64,000 bases of DNA. Origin: Dendrolimus kikuchii (taxonomy: Eukaryota > Arthropoda > Insecta > Lepidoptera > Lasiocampidae). Of this stretch, positions 41,166-52,645 are shown in pieces. A model generated the notes under the pieces. That model did not search any database and was not told the DNA's origin. It saw only the letters and a list, made by a program, of their open reading frames with translations. The stretch lies in assembly GCA_019925095.2 (NCBI GenBank), contig CM034401.1, positions 18,260,338 to 18,324,337 of the forward strand. Reading direction: 5' to 3'. The position numbers and the translations under genes are program-made. How positions within the stretch are numbered: position 1 is the first letter of the stretch; the number at the start of each line of letters is the position of its first letter.

Positions 41166-42930
41166 CAGATTAAAAAATCGAATTTCAATGTGACTTTTCA
41201 CTGATCGACAGCAAATGTTATGTAATCAGATGTATGATATTTTTAATCCCGGAAATCCCGCGGATATTTTTCCGGGAGCGCTTTGTAGTTGTTCGACTTT
41301 ATAAAAGTTAGCATATTCCGACAGTTTCCACTAAAACGATAGTCAATGCTGCGGTTCTTGGTGTCCCGCGAATCCGGAATTTAAGTCAAGCATGGACGAA
41401 GTTGCGGATATATCCTAGTGATTAACTAAGAAGGAAACCTACCATTGTACCTGTTTGAAAGGGTTAACAATCAATACAATGTAATGTCCAAACATATACA
41501 AAGTTAACAAGGTTACCTTAACAGGTTTACCGTATCGACGTGCATCGGTTCACCATAACGCTACGTTCACACAGATACATCGATTTCCAAGCCGAATATG
41601 GTTTAATCACAATAGAATTTATACGTGTGACTTTGCAAGGCGGCAATATAAAGTAGTAAATAATAGAGGCGCCACTTTCGTAAATTTGTCTAAATTCTAA
41701 CACCCTTAATATTAGGTCAAAAGTGTTTTCGATACATATTAGTATTTTTTTGTACGTTATCAAACATCGTGCAAGTATCAAGTTGTTTTAGTTACGACGA
41801 ACGCATTTTGAAAAAATAGCCTATGATGTTTACTTTAATAATAATAACCATAATTTTGTGAGCAAGAGTGTTGTGATACAGAACCTTTATTCGATTAAAA
41901 TAGCTAAACTAACAATTACAAACCTATCATGTCGGCTGTTCTTTTGTAAATATCGTCGAATTATAAAGAAAAGATTTGTGCTTTAATATACATTAGACAT
42001 TCTTGATAAAGTTTAAAAATCACTGTTCATGTTAAACTTGATACTGTTACACTTGTATATAGTTATTTTTTAGCGGACTTTAGACTCGGATCAACGTTAA
42101 AATTAAATTAACATGAATAAAATCGCTTGTTTATGATTCACTGAACTTGACAACAGGTAAAATAGAGTATTGCCAGAAGGGAAAAAAATATTTTCTAGAT
42201 ATTTTGGTCGAGTTGTACACGTGCATTCGGTTTTAAGTTTCCGGCAAATAACCGAAACGGGCATCCGATTTGCGACTGCAATCTAATTGAGTCAGCAAAC
42301 TGTCTACTAAATACCGAATACAGCTCAGTGGTAATAGAATACCGCAAAATACTGGGTACGACAAGTCGGGTGCTGGGCACGCACGATGTGGGGCGGTGAA
42401 GTATTTTCAAATGGTTGTGAGTGACTTAGCGATTTCCTATATAAAACCGAATTGCATATTCACACTGTGATATACCATTCAGTTTTTTGTGGAAAGACAA
42501 AACCGAATGCAGCGTGTGAACAGAGCATTCGATTCTGCCATATATGGTATAAATCTGATTCGATAAAATTTGACTCCTTGTGAAAGTAGCCTTACACTGG
42601 ATATAGCCGCGGCCGATAATACAGTCAAAATGTTTAAATTATTCAAACGAATGGTAAAGCTGCAGACCAGATTCAGCCGTGATTCGGATGTGTGATCAAT
42701 ACTAATGAGCTGAGGTCCTGGATGTAATGCTACAATGTTGTCGTTTCAGCCCTAAAATACTTCTGTTGTTGACACCTAATGCTAAAAGGGGGTAAATACG
42801 TTGATATTTTTTTCTCTCTCATTGACACCGCTTGCTACAAACCCATTAATTCATTGGAAAGTAATTGTATAACATAGTTCTGTATTTAAAAAAGTAGCCT
42901 GAGATACATAAATATGAAGAAAAAGATTTT
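41166..42930. other. Unique AT-rich sequence, 1.8 kb
   Basis: One of the two longest stretches free of recognised repeats. 41,170-41,300 may be a second, degraded AG-superfamily unit (ttttcactgatcgacagcaa, ggaaatcccgcgg). The rest shows no coding frame, strong inverted repeat or tandem repeat. Confidence 0.45.
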
Positions 42931-42934
42931 TCAG

Positions 42935-43065
42935 CTAAACGTGTTGTTGCTACTTCTTTTCCTTAAACAGCGATGACACGTTGCGAAGCGGTTTACAGGT
43001 AATAGGAACTAGACTTAATTTTTAAGTAATATGTATAACCTTCAAAAAATACAATACAATTGAAG
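42935..43065 (+). mobile_element. LINE 3' UTR fragment, same family as 27.3 and 31.8 kb
   Basis: cagctaaacgtgttgttgct, acgttgcgaagcggtttaca and ataaccttcaaaaaatacaa match the reverse of 27,310-27,545. Diverged. Confidence 0.55.
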
Positions 43066-44920
43066 AATATGATTTGAATGAAAAATTATTCAAAAAGTAT
43101 CACATCTATTTATTTTTATTAAACAGTACAAAAAAAAGGACACATAAAATTTGTCTTTTTATATAGAAATCTTTTAAAATATTGCACGACAAATCTATCT
43201 CTGTATGTATTAGTGCAAATATTATTTATACAATCTGGCATTAAAATCTTATTTCACACGAAAACATACTTAGCCCCTTTTAGCACAAGGCTACAGAATT
43301 ATAATGGGATAATTTTAATAGTTTTTGATTTTATATATGCGTCATCTATATAGAGCGTACTGGTTGGTCCATTTACTGTTTGATCTACATATTAATAGCC
43401 ATTTTGAAAAAAAATTAAGCCTTATGAAATTATCATATCGTCTGCCCGTTCTTCTTTGTATGTCACAGTAGTAGAAGAATAATATAACAGTGTAGCAACA
43501 TTTGCAGCCTTCCTAATTATAAACCCTTTCTATAATTTATTATTGTGCAATGGTGGACCACGGATTCCGCACAGCTGGTCACTAGTTTGAGTGATTTATT
43601 TATTTACTTTGGGGAATTTATGGGAGTGAGACGTATGCTAAATCCTGCACAAAAATTAATGAGGTAATAAACACCACTAATCTCGAATCCATCTTCAATG
43701 GGGTAGCTAGAACAGCTTCTGAGAGTGAACAGCACTAACAAGTCTTCGGGTGGCTGGCACTTTAGGGTCTTCGATTTATGGCACACACTTACACCAAAAG
43801 CATGCATGGCTTGTTATTAGAGTTTAATGGAATTTAACAATGGGATGTGAAACGTCCACTTGTTCTTAGCACGGAGAAAACGGAACGTCCGGACTGGCCT
43901 CGCGTGCGTTGAAGACTGCTCTCGCCACCACGCATAGGCGGCGAAACGAATGCCAGCGGCACTTATAAAACTACCCACATTGATGTAAATTGTGAGGATT
44001 CAACAATTATCATTATAAAAATATTAGTATTAGTAGTATCAAAGTATGAGTTTGTTGTGCGTCGTATTTGCAAAATATATTTTTTCTTTCTTCTATTGTT
44101 TTCATATGGCCGAATAAAACAGTCATGTTTAATATTATTTCTTCATTTTGCGATGTTCATTTACAAAGCAATATTGCCATTAATACTTTCATAAACTGTC
44201 TTTTAGCCGAAAAGGATCCCTGAATTATTAGTCAGCCAAACAATAAAGCTAAAAGCCCAAAATGAATAAAATATTTGTCTACAATCCAAACTAATTTTCC
44301 GCGAAATAATTTCAATCAACGCCGTCCCAATACTTGGCATTAATGAATATTAATCTCCCCTCAACAAAGTTTGATATAAAGCTCACTGGGTCTATAAAGC
44401 TAGATATGCATGGGGTAGATAGGATATGGTAGTCAGAGGGTGGACGTACTAAAAGTGCAACCCCCTTCACGGCCCATTAGATGTGTCCGCGGGAAATCGT
44501 CATTTGCATAAGCGGCTTTCCTCTCTACAGATAGTAATTGGGATCACATGGCAGCAGAACCAGCATCAGTTGACACGCCCACTTTGGCACCCCACGTTGA
44601 ATAATAAAGCGTTCGTTAAAAGATCGCAGCTCGAGTTAAATTGGTTTCAACCGGTGTACGTTTAAGTTGGTAGTACTGTTTGCTGTGCACTTAGAACCGG
44701 TTGCTTCAGAGAGCCTTTTAATCGAAGTGCGAAATTTGAATTTGATTTAAATACTTATTGTTCTAATGGAACTAAATGGCTGTTAAGTTGCAAATGTCAA
44801 TCGATTGCTCATTGATTTGCATTCGATCTATTTTGAGTTTTCCACACGACTTGCCTTAGGCCCTGCGAATGCAGAACTGATCTGTTATTATTTCTGTTTG
44901 GATTTATGACCAACATACTT
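43066..44920. other. Unique AT-rich sequence, 1.85 kb
   Basis: No repeat family recognised. 43,860-43,980 has a CG-richer block (ggaacgtccggactggcctc, aggcggcgaaacgaatgcca) followed by a TATA-like cttataaaac at about 43,962. This could be a weak promoter-like site; no exon can be read after it. Confidence 0.35.
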
Positions 44921-44924
44921 CATC

Positions 44925-45085
44925 GATGGGTACAAATTTAAAGGTAGACCAAAAAAAAGATGGATGGATTATGTGAAGGATGACATGATGATATGCGGTG
45001 TGACAGAAGAGGTATGTCAGAATAGAAGAGTGTGGAAGGAAAAGACATATTGTGCCGACCCCAAGTAATTGGGATATGGTGAAAG
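44925..45085 (+). mobile_element. RTE-C LINE 3' fragment
   Basis: The open frame reads YKFKGRPKKRWMDYVKDDMM, ICGVTEEVCQNRRVWKEKTY, CADPK and a stop, followed by ttgggatatggtg. The 'GRPKKRW.D.VK.DM' basic patch, then VWK.KTYCADP, is a well-known C-terminal end of insect RTE-type reverse transcriptases. The catalytic part is missing. Confidence 0.75.
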
Positions 45086-45117
45086 AAAATAGATTTAGAT
45101 ACAGGAAGAATGACTTA

Positions 45118-45740
45118 AAGGAGATGAGATCACTCCACAGGGCTAAGCGGTAGTTCACACCGGAATATAGGCTTTTATTATATAAGGCCCAACTCGGTTC
45201 CCATGTGGAGTACTGCTCCCATCTCTGGGTTGGGGCACCTCAGTACCAGCTGCTCCCATTTGACTGCTTGCAACGCCGAGCGGTCCGGATTGTCGACAAA
45301 CCCGAACATACAGACGGTTTAGAACCTTTAAGTCTCAGGAGAGACGTTGGCGCTCTAAGCGCGTTCTACCGTCTGTACAATGGGGAGTGTTCTGAGGAAC
45401 TGCTTGGTTTGGTACCTACGTCGCCATTTTACCCACGCACTGCTCGCCGGCGACTGGGCGTTCGTCCACACTTCCTTGACACCTGGAAGTTATCCGTGGC
45501 GCTCGCTCCTTTATGCCATACGTGAGCAAGGTGTGGAATGAGCTCCCTTCCGCGGTTTTCCCAGAGCGCTATAATATGGGGCTCTTCAAAAAGGGCTTAA
45601 ACAGATATTTAAAGTCTCAACGAGGTAGGCAACGCATCGGCACCCTTAGTGTTGCAGATGTCCATGGGCGACGGTAGCCATTTGCCATCAAGTGGACCCG
45701 TCTGCCAGTTTGCCTATAAGCAAACATAAAAAAAAGAAAG
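45118..45740 (+). mobile_element. Jockey/CR1-type LINE 3' end (L3)
   Basis: C-terminal part of ORF2, then stop and a short 3' end: gcagatgtccatgggcgacg, ttgccatcaagtggacccgt, ctgccagtttgcctataagc, aaacataaaaaaaag. This 3' end matches, in the reverse complement, the tail of every SINE-1 copy, and the SINE-2 tails. So this LINE type is the likely source of enzyme for both SINEs. 5' truncated; no clear TSD. Confidence 0.8.
45154..45713 (+). pseudogene. L3 LINE reverse-transcriptase ORF, C-terminal remnant
   Basis: Frame 1 (45,154-45,525): LLLYKAQLGSHVEYCSHLWV, GAPQYQLLPFDCLQRRAVRI, LRRDVGALSAFYRLYNGECS, then TARRRLGVRPHFLDTW and a stop after a frameshift. Frame 2 resumes at about 45,517: YVSKVWNELPSAVFPERYNM, GLFKKGLNRYLKSQRGRQRI and ADVHGRR to the stop. 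This is the standard ending of lepidopteran Jockey/'transposon BS'-type reverse transcriptases. An in-frame stop (45,151-45,153) precedes the first segment. Confidence 0.8.
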
Positions 45741-45759
45741 AAAAAAGATACAGAGATCA

Positions 45760-45925
45760 AGCAGAACGAATGGGATAGAGGAATTGGGATAGAAGATTAG
45801 AATATGAGGATGGGATAGGGAAGATGCTTTAGAGGAAAGGTAGTGCGCCATCGGAACTTTCACTCATATTAAGAAACACGACTAGCTTCAGGTTAACCGT
45901 TTCACTTCGATATTCTATAAACATG
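45760..45925 (-). mobile_element. SINE-2 body fragment
   Basis: Purine-rich gaatgggatagaggaattgg, gaggatgggatagggaagat, then tttcactcatattaagaaac and the gcttcaggttaaccg / ttcgatattctataa end, in the reverse orientation. It starts just after the A-rich tail of L3. Confidence 0.55.
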
Positions 45926-46674
45926 CATGATGAATGAGCAGCAAGCTGGGGCCCAATCCTGCTATTACTATCTCATTAAAATCACCGGACACTATCGTCT
46001 CAATTGTAGGTTTACCTGACTTTGATATTCTGTTAATTTCAATGGCATGCCCGTGACACGCCACTCTAATTTTGTAAATATTTATAAGCGATAACTCGCA
46101 AAATATGAACGACGAGCTTTTAAATATATTTATTTCGGCTAAGGCCATTTCTGATTTTTTAATTTTTCTACTATTATTCCACCGCGACAATATCGAGAAA
46201 ATATTTTGGATTTAGTAGAATACGAATTTTTGACAATATCGCAACATCTTCGCAACGCAATATTGAAATAGCAGAATTGGACCTCTGTAATCTAGACAAT
46301 GATTCCACCATGGCTCTGCCACGTCAGTATTTCTCCACTAACAAGAAAAAGTGTTTTTAACGTTCCATTGAAATGGATGATGTTTTACAACATCCCTTGA
46401 TAGTTATATAGTCTATCGACTACATAGTCGCTGCACTTACCGTTTACAAACGACACCGTTGACGAGTGTGCTCCTCTCAACGTTGAAACTGGGAGAATGG
46501 TAATGATGCGATTACGTAGACACGTTTGAAGACGCTTGAAGCGATCTTGAATTCACTTTGTGATAGCTACTCGATTAAAAGCTTAAGGCTATCCGAGTCT
46601 TTAGTCAAGTCGAACTACTTTAGGATTTGTTTTAACGGTGTTTTTAAATCTCTATCTATTGATGTGTATACATA
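45926..46674. other. AT-rich; short match to 27.0-27.2 kb
   Basis: 46,180-46,320 (ttattccaccgcgacaatat, ttggatttagtagaatacga, gattccaccatggctctgcc) resembles the reverse of 27,130-27,215 (catggtgtcgaaaattcgta, ttctactaaatccacaatat). A low-copy repeat of unknown kind. Confidence 0.45.
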
Positions 46675-46908
46675 TTTTTAATTTGCAGGAGATCAGCAGA
46701 CAGGCAGACGGCCCACTTGATAGAAAGCGGTTACCGTCGCCTATGGACTTTTGCAACACCAAAGGTGCTACAAATGCGCTGCTGCTCTCTTAAAGGAAAC
46801 TGGAACCTGGTCACTAATGCCGGAACACAACTCAAGGTTGTTACGGTGACATACTTTAGACCAGGGGTGGTAGCCATCCAGTCGGGCAAACGCCCTACCA
46901 TCTGCCAT
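46675..46908 (-). mobile_element. SINE-1 copy h (5' truncated)
   Basis: From the tail edge to 'cgccctaccatctgcc'; the 5' third (cgcctcttacgac to cctgcacggata) is missing. Confidence 0.82.
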
Positions 46909-46969
46909 AATATAGTCAGACTTGTGAAGAAGCACTGCCTAACTGTATAACGTGTTTTTTATTTACACT

Positions 46970-47160
46970 AGCTGACCCGTGCCCACTTCGCTGGGCATCA
47001 GAAAAAATTAAAAAATGCTTATTATTAATTACAATCAAATATACCCCATGTCACTCAGGAATAATGTAGCTTTCTACTGGTGAAGAATTTTCAAAATCGG
47101 TTTAGTAGATCCAGAGATCCCTACAAGTCACAAACTCACAAAAATTACCTCTTTATTTTT
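46970..47160 (+). repeat. AG-superfamily repeat
   Basis: ctagctgacccgtgcccact, ttcgctgggcatc, ataccccatgtcactcagga, gtagctttctactggtgaag and aaaatcggtttagtagat are typical phrases of this superfamily. Confidence 0.7.
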
Positions 47161-47481
47161 TATTGAGTTTAATTACCTACTAAGCGAATTCAAAATATTT
47201 CCCCTCCCGTACTGCCTGTACCCCAGTGACGCCTACATCGCATAAGCCTATCTAGCCGATTAGGGTGCGCGGCGACCACGCAACTTTTTTCTAATACTTA
47301 CATTTTTAAACTCGTGATATCTTTCGAATGGAATGTCCGGATTGAATAATTAAAATTTATATAAAGATATTGAAGCAGTCTTAAATATGAAGTAATTTAT
47401 TTTGGTAAGGGTGAATACCAAGATACAAGTAAAGAGCCTTTTCTAGCGGCGGCGATTTAATTAAATTTTTAAAATACCTAT

Positions 47482-47525
47482 AACATCTTAGAGGTCGGCA
47501 AAAAATATTTTGCCGGCCTCTAACA
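47482..47525. repeat. Hairpin around gaggtcggcaaaa
   Basis: aacatcttagaggtcggcaa (+aa) pairs with ttttgccggcctctaacatg (+tt): 22 paired positions with one mismatch and one G-T wobble, and a 4-6-base loop. The surrounding 320 bp hold nothing else recognised. Confidence 0.7.
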
Positions 47526-47954
47526 TGTTTTTATAAGGTCCTTCTTAAAAATACTCCATGTCATAGCGCAATGGGAAAACCGTCGCGGGAAGCTCCCACC
47601 AGATCATTATTGTACGCGGAATGAATGTTCTAGACTCTAGAGAACCGTTGCGTAGTTGAGCGTATAATAATTATGTTTTATACTTAGATACTTGTTATCT
47701 AGTTCAAAAGTACGTCAACGCTATCTTTGCAATTATATCTTATCCATCCAAAGGGTGCCTGAAAGAGATTACTTTAACTATAAGGCTGCCAATTGTACTG
47801 CCTTATACGGCCTTACTTATAATAATCTCGCTAAGAAACGATTAGCCATCTCTTAAGTAAGAGAATCACAATCAGACCCTAATCAATGAATAATTCTTTT
47901 TCCACTTATAAACGTATATTACCTGTTGTTTACCTAAGAAGAGCACAGATATCT
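47526..47954. other. AT-rich sequence, nothing recognised
   Basis: No feature supported. Confidence 0.5.
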
Positions 47955-48261
47955 TATCCGTGCAGGAACGGAGAAAGAATACAATTTCCTGCCGCCAGGC
48001 GGCCTGTCGTAAGAGCGACAAAACAACCCACAGCCAGGTGGTGGGGCATTTGCCCAACTGGATGGCTACCACCCCTGGTCTAAAGTATGTCGCCATAACA
48101 ACCTTGAGTTGTGTTCCGGTATTAGTGACCAAGTTCCAGTTTCCCTTAAGAGAGCAGCAGCGCATTTGTAGCAACTTTGGTGTTGCAAACGTCCATAGGC
48201 GATGGTAACCGCTTTCCATCAAGTGGGCCGTCTGCCTGTCTGCTGATCTCCTGCAATAGAA
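47955..48261 (+). mobile_element. SINE-1 copy i (full length, plus strand)
   Basis: Reads tatccgtgcaggaacggaga at the 5' end, cgacaaaacaacccacagcc, gtgttccggtattagtgacc, cataggcgatggtaaccgct and ends ctgcctgtctgctgatctcc, tgcaataga. It is the clearest view of the family in its own orientation. No A/B boxes were found, so the head origin is unknown. Confidence 0.87.
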
Positions 48262-48628
48262 GATAAACGAAATTTGAATGATTAACGTAGGTTGTAACCA
48301 AAATATTCGAGTAAAGAGGAGTTTATGGGTAAGATTTTCACTGATCAGATGCTGAGCAGTTTCTTTAAATTTAAGAAGCGATTATAAGTAAGGCCCATAA
48401 TGCTTAAGTTTTTCATGTATTTTTTCTGACATTGGTGTACAATATAGAGAGATTATGATAATGTAGTAAATTTGATATGCACATACCCCACTGTTAAGGG
48501 ACATACAGTGAGCTGATGTAGGACTTGCGACGGCTGTCGGAAACCCACTCAAATTGTTCCAATATTCCTTCAGTCACAATAATAGTTAGTCAACGTTTTG
48601 GTATGTTTATTTTCTACGTTTCTTTGTA
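48262..48628. other. AT-rich sequence, nothing recognised
   Basis: No feature supported. Confidence 0.5.
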
Positions 48629-48939
48629 TTTTTTTATTGCAGGAGTTCAGCAGACAGGCAGACGGCCCACTTGATGGAAAGCGGTTATCATCGCCTATGG
48701 ACATTTGCAACACCAAGGGTGCTACAAATGCGCTGCTGCTCTCTTAAGGGAGACTGGAACCTGGTCACTAATGCCGGAACACAACACAAGGTTGTTATGG
48801 CGGCATACTCTAGACCAGGAGTGGTCGCCATCCATTCGAGCAAATACCCTACCACCTGGCTGTGGGTTGTTTAGTCGCCTCTTACGACAGGCCGCCAGGC
48901 CGCAGGAAATTGTATTATTTCTCCGTTCCTGCACGGATA
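48629..48939 (-). mobile_element. SINE-1 copy j (full length)
   Basis: 311 bp, T-rich edge to cctgcacggata, close in sequence to copy d at 23.8 kb (both carry 'ccattcgagcaaata/ccagtcgagcaaata' and 'tgtttagtcgcc'). Confidence 0.87.
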
Positions 48940-49556
48940 AGGCAGCACGTATTCTGTACTTAGTAAATATGTTCTTTCTAATTTCTCTAAATAATAATAA
49001 GTTATGTTTTTGTTGGGGCGAAACGACACTGAGTAAGCGGTTTTTATATCCTAATGTGCATATAATTAATGAAACACTTAATAGCGATGAATTTTTTTTT
49101 ATAAGGTTGGAGATTTCCAATGTGTGCACCTCGTCAATCAGCGGTAGGTCGCTTATGAAGTTATATTCTTTATGAGTATTGTTTGTGCTAGTCAGTTCAG
49201 TTCAGTTCAGTTTGAATAAAATATTTTGCTTATTTTTATCAAATAAAATTTCAATGAAATATTTGCAAATTGCGTTAAATAAACCAAAAACTGTGACGGT
49301 CCATATATAAGAACAACATATTTTAATTGTGTTTTTATCACTTTTTACAATAACGATGAAGTGTTACAAAGTGAAATATATAATTTTCTAACTAGATTGA
49401 TTTTGAAGTTAATTGTTATATCAATGTTTCTCCATCAGAACTTAGTTTAAATAACAGGTTTTAAACTTGAAATCAATCCATAGATAGAAAACACTTCTTG
49501 GCTATCAAAATGTAGACCGTATACATTAGTTGCAATATTTTTAAGTAAAATATTAG
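48940..49556. other. AT-rich; (TTCAG)4 at 49,193-49,213
   Basis: A short pentanucleotide repeat, not the insect telomere repeat TTAGG. Nothing else recognised. Confidence 0.5.
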
Positions 49557-49620
49557 ATTGCCTTATCGCTCAGAACGATCTCTTCTAGACAACCTACGTA
49601 GGTACCTCATAGGATATTCT
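49557..49620 (-). mobile_element. LT-family fragment
   Basis: gccttatcgctcagaacgat and ctcttctagacaacctacg match the family in reverse. Tail not preserved. Confidence 0.45.
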
Positions 49621-50089
49621 TAACTAATTTAATAGTCGTGCATATATTTAGATGTTCCTACATTTTAAAATAAATACGTGTGTATTTATGTGTATACTCA
49701 TAACTAATATATATAATATTGATAAATAGCGATCATACAATATAACATAAATAATTGTATGATAACACAACACATTGTAAGCCTTGTTCTATTTACACGA
49801 TGAAACCTAAGACTGTCAGTATGTGGCACTGAAATTCAATTAAACCATACTTAATTGCTTTATTTTGTAAACGAGTTATTAATAACATCCCGGTTCTGCC
49901 TGTAACGAGTTAACTGAATTAAAGCCCGAATCGTCATTGTCGGTATCATTAATCTAGTACACTAATCGCGAGCAAAATACGTCTAGCCGTACTCAAAATT
50001 TAATAAAGCCTCGCCGAGCTTAGGGGGGTGAAAAGTGGGGGAGTGTGTGTGTGTCGTCATTTACATTTAAAGCACCAATTATTTGACGT
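49621..50089. other. AT-rich sequence, nothing recognised
   Basis: A (TG)n of about seven units lies at 50,043-50,054. No other feature. Confidence 0.45.
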
Positions 50090-50222
50090 CATTAGCGCCC
50101 TCTGGAGGCGATAAAACGCACCCAACACGCGCGATTCCCGCCCCTATATCACCGTTATAAATTTTGAAGTGTACCGGGCGTTTTTTAATCACGAACTGTG
50201 CGGTGCTGCAGTTGTAAGTGAA
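50090..50222 (+). promoter_or_regulatory. Possible promoter and first-exon donor
   Basis: A CG-richer stretch (gcgccctctggaggcgataa, acacgcgcgattcccgcccc) is followed by a TATA-like ttataaat (50,156-50,163). About 30 bases later comes aatcacgaactg, a plausible start, then ttgtaagtgaag (GTAAGT, splice-donor-like) at about 50,212. Order and spacing suit an insect core promoter with a short first exon, but no open frame or downstream exon confirms it. Confidence 0.28.
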
Positions 50223-50286
50223 GCCGTTGATTAAATATTATGTGATCTTATTTTTATTAATAAAGGTAAAGATGATTATGTAGGGA

Positions 50287-50290
<4 letters not shown>

Positions 50291-50329
<39 letters not shown>
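50291..50329. repeat. (AT)n microsatellite
   Basis: About 19 AT units, directly before the AG-family copy. Confidence 0.95.
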
Positions 50330-50828
<499 letters not shown>

Positions 50829-50934
50829 TTGAATCAGGCGAAAAAGGTGGTGCAGGAAAAAGGGCAATAGATAGATAAATACTCAAACTAATTTAAGGCG
50901 TCATAAGTTTTCGGTACGTATCATGAAGTATCGG

Positions 50935-51445
50935 AAGATACATGTATGTGTCGGCAGACCACGGGCCATAAAAATGGCCCGAAATTTTGGAGGGCTTGCG
51001 TGGGGCCGTGGGAAGGCCAACACGTGAGGCCCCTTGACAAATTTAATCTAAATGTGGCGTGACACTGACCGGCGATTATCCCAGTCAACGTCATATAAAA
51101 TTCCACCCAAGTACAAGCCCCGATAAGTGTAGGACTATCGTAGGGAATGAGAACAAAAGGTACCGGGCTATTGAGATGAACTACCAGTGGAGTTACAGAT
51201 CGGGGACTATGGGTACTATGGCGTCTGCCCGTCGCAATGTTCAAGGAACATGGAAAAAATGGGCAGACCGTGACTCGCCACTCACTGCATGAGCCCCTAA
51301 AAATGCTAAGATAGGCGAGAGGCAACATGGGTGTGAGTGGCTAAGGGGTGTCGAGAGGTGGGCTACAGATTCACCGAAGCTACTTCTGACGTTATGCCAT
51401 TTATCATTTCCACCGCTGGAGCTTGAATCTTAGCTCTAGCGATCT
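50935..51445 (+). repeat. U-family repeat (unclassified), copy 2
   Basis: Matches 25,645-26,012 in reverse, and extends further: gagtggctaaggggtgtcga, gaggtgggctacagattcac, acttctgacgttatgccatt, ctcctcaccggctgg. A self-complementary ggccataaaaatggcc lies at 50,964-50,979. Class unknown; probably a retroposon non-coding end. Confidence 0.6.
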
Positions 51446-51459
51446 TCACTCCTCACCGG

Positions 51460-51640
51460 CTGGTCCAGGTGATTAGGAGGATTCTAGAACCCGATCTCGG
51501 CGCCACCTACCGGTTCCAACGGGATGAAAAGTATCCTATGTCCTTCTTCTGGTTCTAAGCTACCTCCCCACCAATTTTGGTACAGCCGTTCTTGAGTTAT
51601 AGATAGTGTAACTAACACGACTTTCTTTTATATATATATA
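51460..51640 (+). repeat. AG-family repeat
   Basis: gtccaggtgattaggaggat, gatctcggcgccacctaccg, agtatcctatgtccttcttc, agccgttcttgagttataga and a tatata end. Confidence 0.7.
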
Positions 51641-51865
51641 TATTGTATTTATGAAATGTTATTTATTTATTTATTATGGACCATCAACAGGAGATACATT
51701 CGTCTTAAATCTACACAATGCTCATGCTAAGAATACTCCCTATTATACTAAAAAAAATAGGTGGTCACATCATGCATTGTCATATTTTATAAAATGTCAA
51801 TTGAAAAGTTAAAGTTATTTTTAGTTCATTCGATTTTTAAAATCATACACCCATTTATTATAGTT

Positions 51866-52010
51866 ACATACATACATATTATCACGCCTGTTTCCCATGG
51901 GAGTAGGCAGAGACTATAGATCTCCACTTGCGACGATCCTGACAAACAACTTTCACTTCATCCATCTACTTTCATTAACCTCTTATTCTTCATCTTTCTT
52001 CTTCCTTTAA
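51866..52010 (-). mobile_element. RTE-B LINE 3' fragment
   Basis: catacatacatattatcacg (tail), cctgtttcccatgggagtag, cacttgcgacgatcctgaca, catccatctactttcattaa: the reverse of the RTE-B ending. Confidence 0.72.
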
Positions 52011-52029
52011 AAACATATTAAATGATAAT

Positions 52030-52330
52030 GCGGTTATAATGGAGCACGCTTATCTAGAAGACGAATCATTCGGTCATGATTTGAAGAGTCCCAGATTATA
52101 ATTGTAAGAAAAAATATATTTCACAAGTCTTTCCATTCTTCAGAGCACCAGAAAAGTCCGCGATATTTGCAACATGTAACGGTGGTGCAAGCTGGTGCGT
52201 ATAGTTGTTGGATGGTAACACAGGAATCGGAGGAATCAGCTTCAGCAGTTCCAAGGGACACTCCCTGAAGTGTATCCTACAGAAGAGCCACATCTGCGGC
52301 TAATCTGGGGAGGCCATAAATTTGGCTCTA
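52030..52330 (-). pseudogene. Jockey/CR1-like LINE C-terminal relic
   Basis: The minus strand reads MWLFCRIHFRECPLELLKLI, PPIPVLPSNNYTHQLAPP, then after decay YNLGLFKS. These align by eye with L3: 'DVGALSAFYRLYNGECSEELLGLVP...' and 'ERYNMGLFKKG'. Strongly mutated. Confidence 0.5.
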
Positions 52331-52557
52331 TAGTAATATTTCGATATAACCATTGTATTAAACAGGCGGTGCGGTTATTGAATTAAATTAATTATAAAAA
52401 AATACTTTTTACGAGCGAATGCTATAATGTTCAGATCACGTTCGTATAATGGTTGACATGGGTGTTTTTTAGGGGGTCTTATAATAGGTATCATTTTTAT
52501 GGTAGTGCAGTTGGTGTTTGTTTTGTGGGGGAGAGGTTTAAACCAAAATGTTACTTA

Positions 52558-52645
52558 ATATTTTCTTAAGTTTTCGCGACTTGTATACATAATAAAACTA
52601 CGTTTTAACGGTTTTAAGCGCGGTAATTTTATTTGATTTTTGTTA
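52558..52645 (+). repeat. FB2-family repeat, single arm
   Basis: atattttcttaagttttcgc, gacttgtatacataataaaa, ctacgttttaacggttttaa and gcgcggtaatttt match 60,192-60,270 almost without change. The inverted second arm seen at 60.4 kb is absent here. Confidence 0.7.

Noticed and set aside
48705..49175. 156-residue open frame
   Set aside because: Its first two thirds lie over SINE-1 and the rest over unique AT-rich DNA. No domain or codon signal.
49193..49213. Telomere-like repeat
   Set aside because: The unit is TTCAG, not the insect TTAGG, and there are only four units.
51059..51292. 77-residue open frame
   Set aside because: It lies within the U-family repeat, has no recognisable domain and is not preserved in the other copy.
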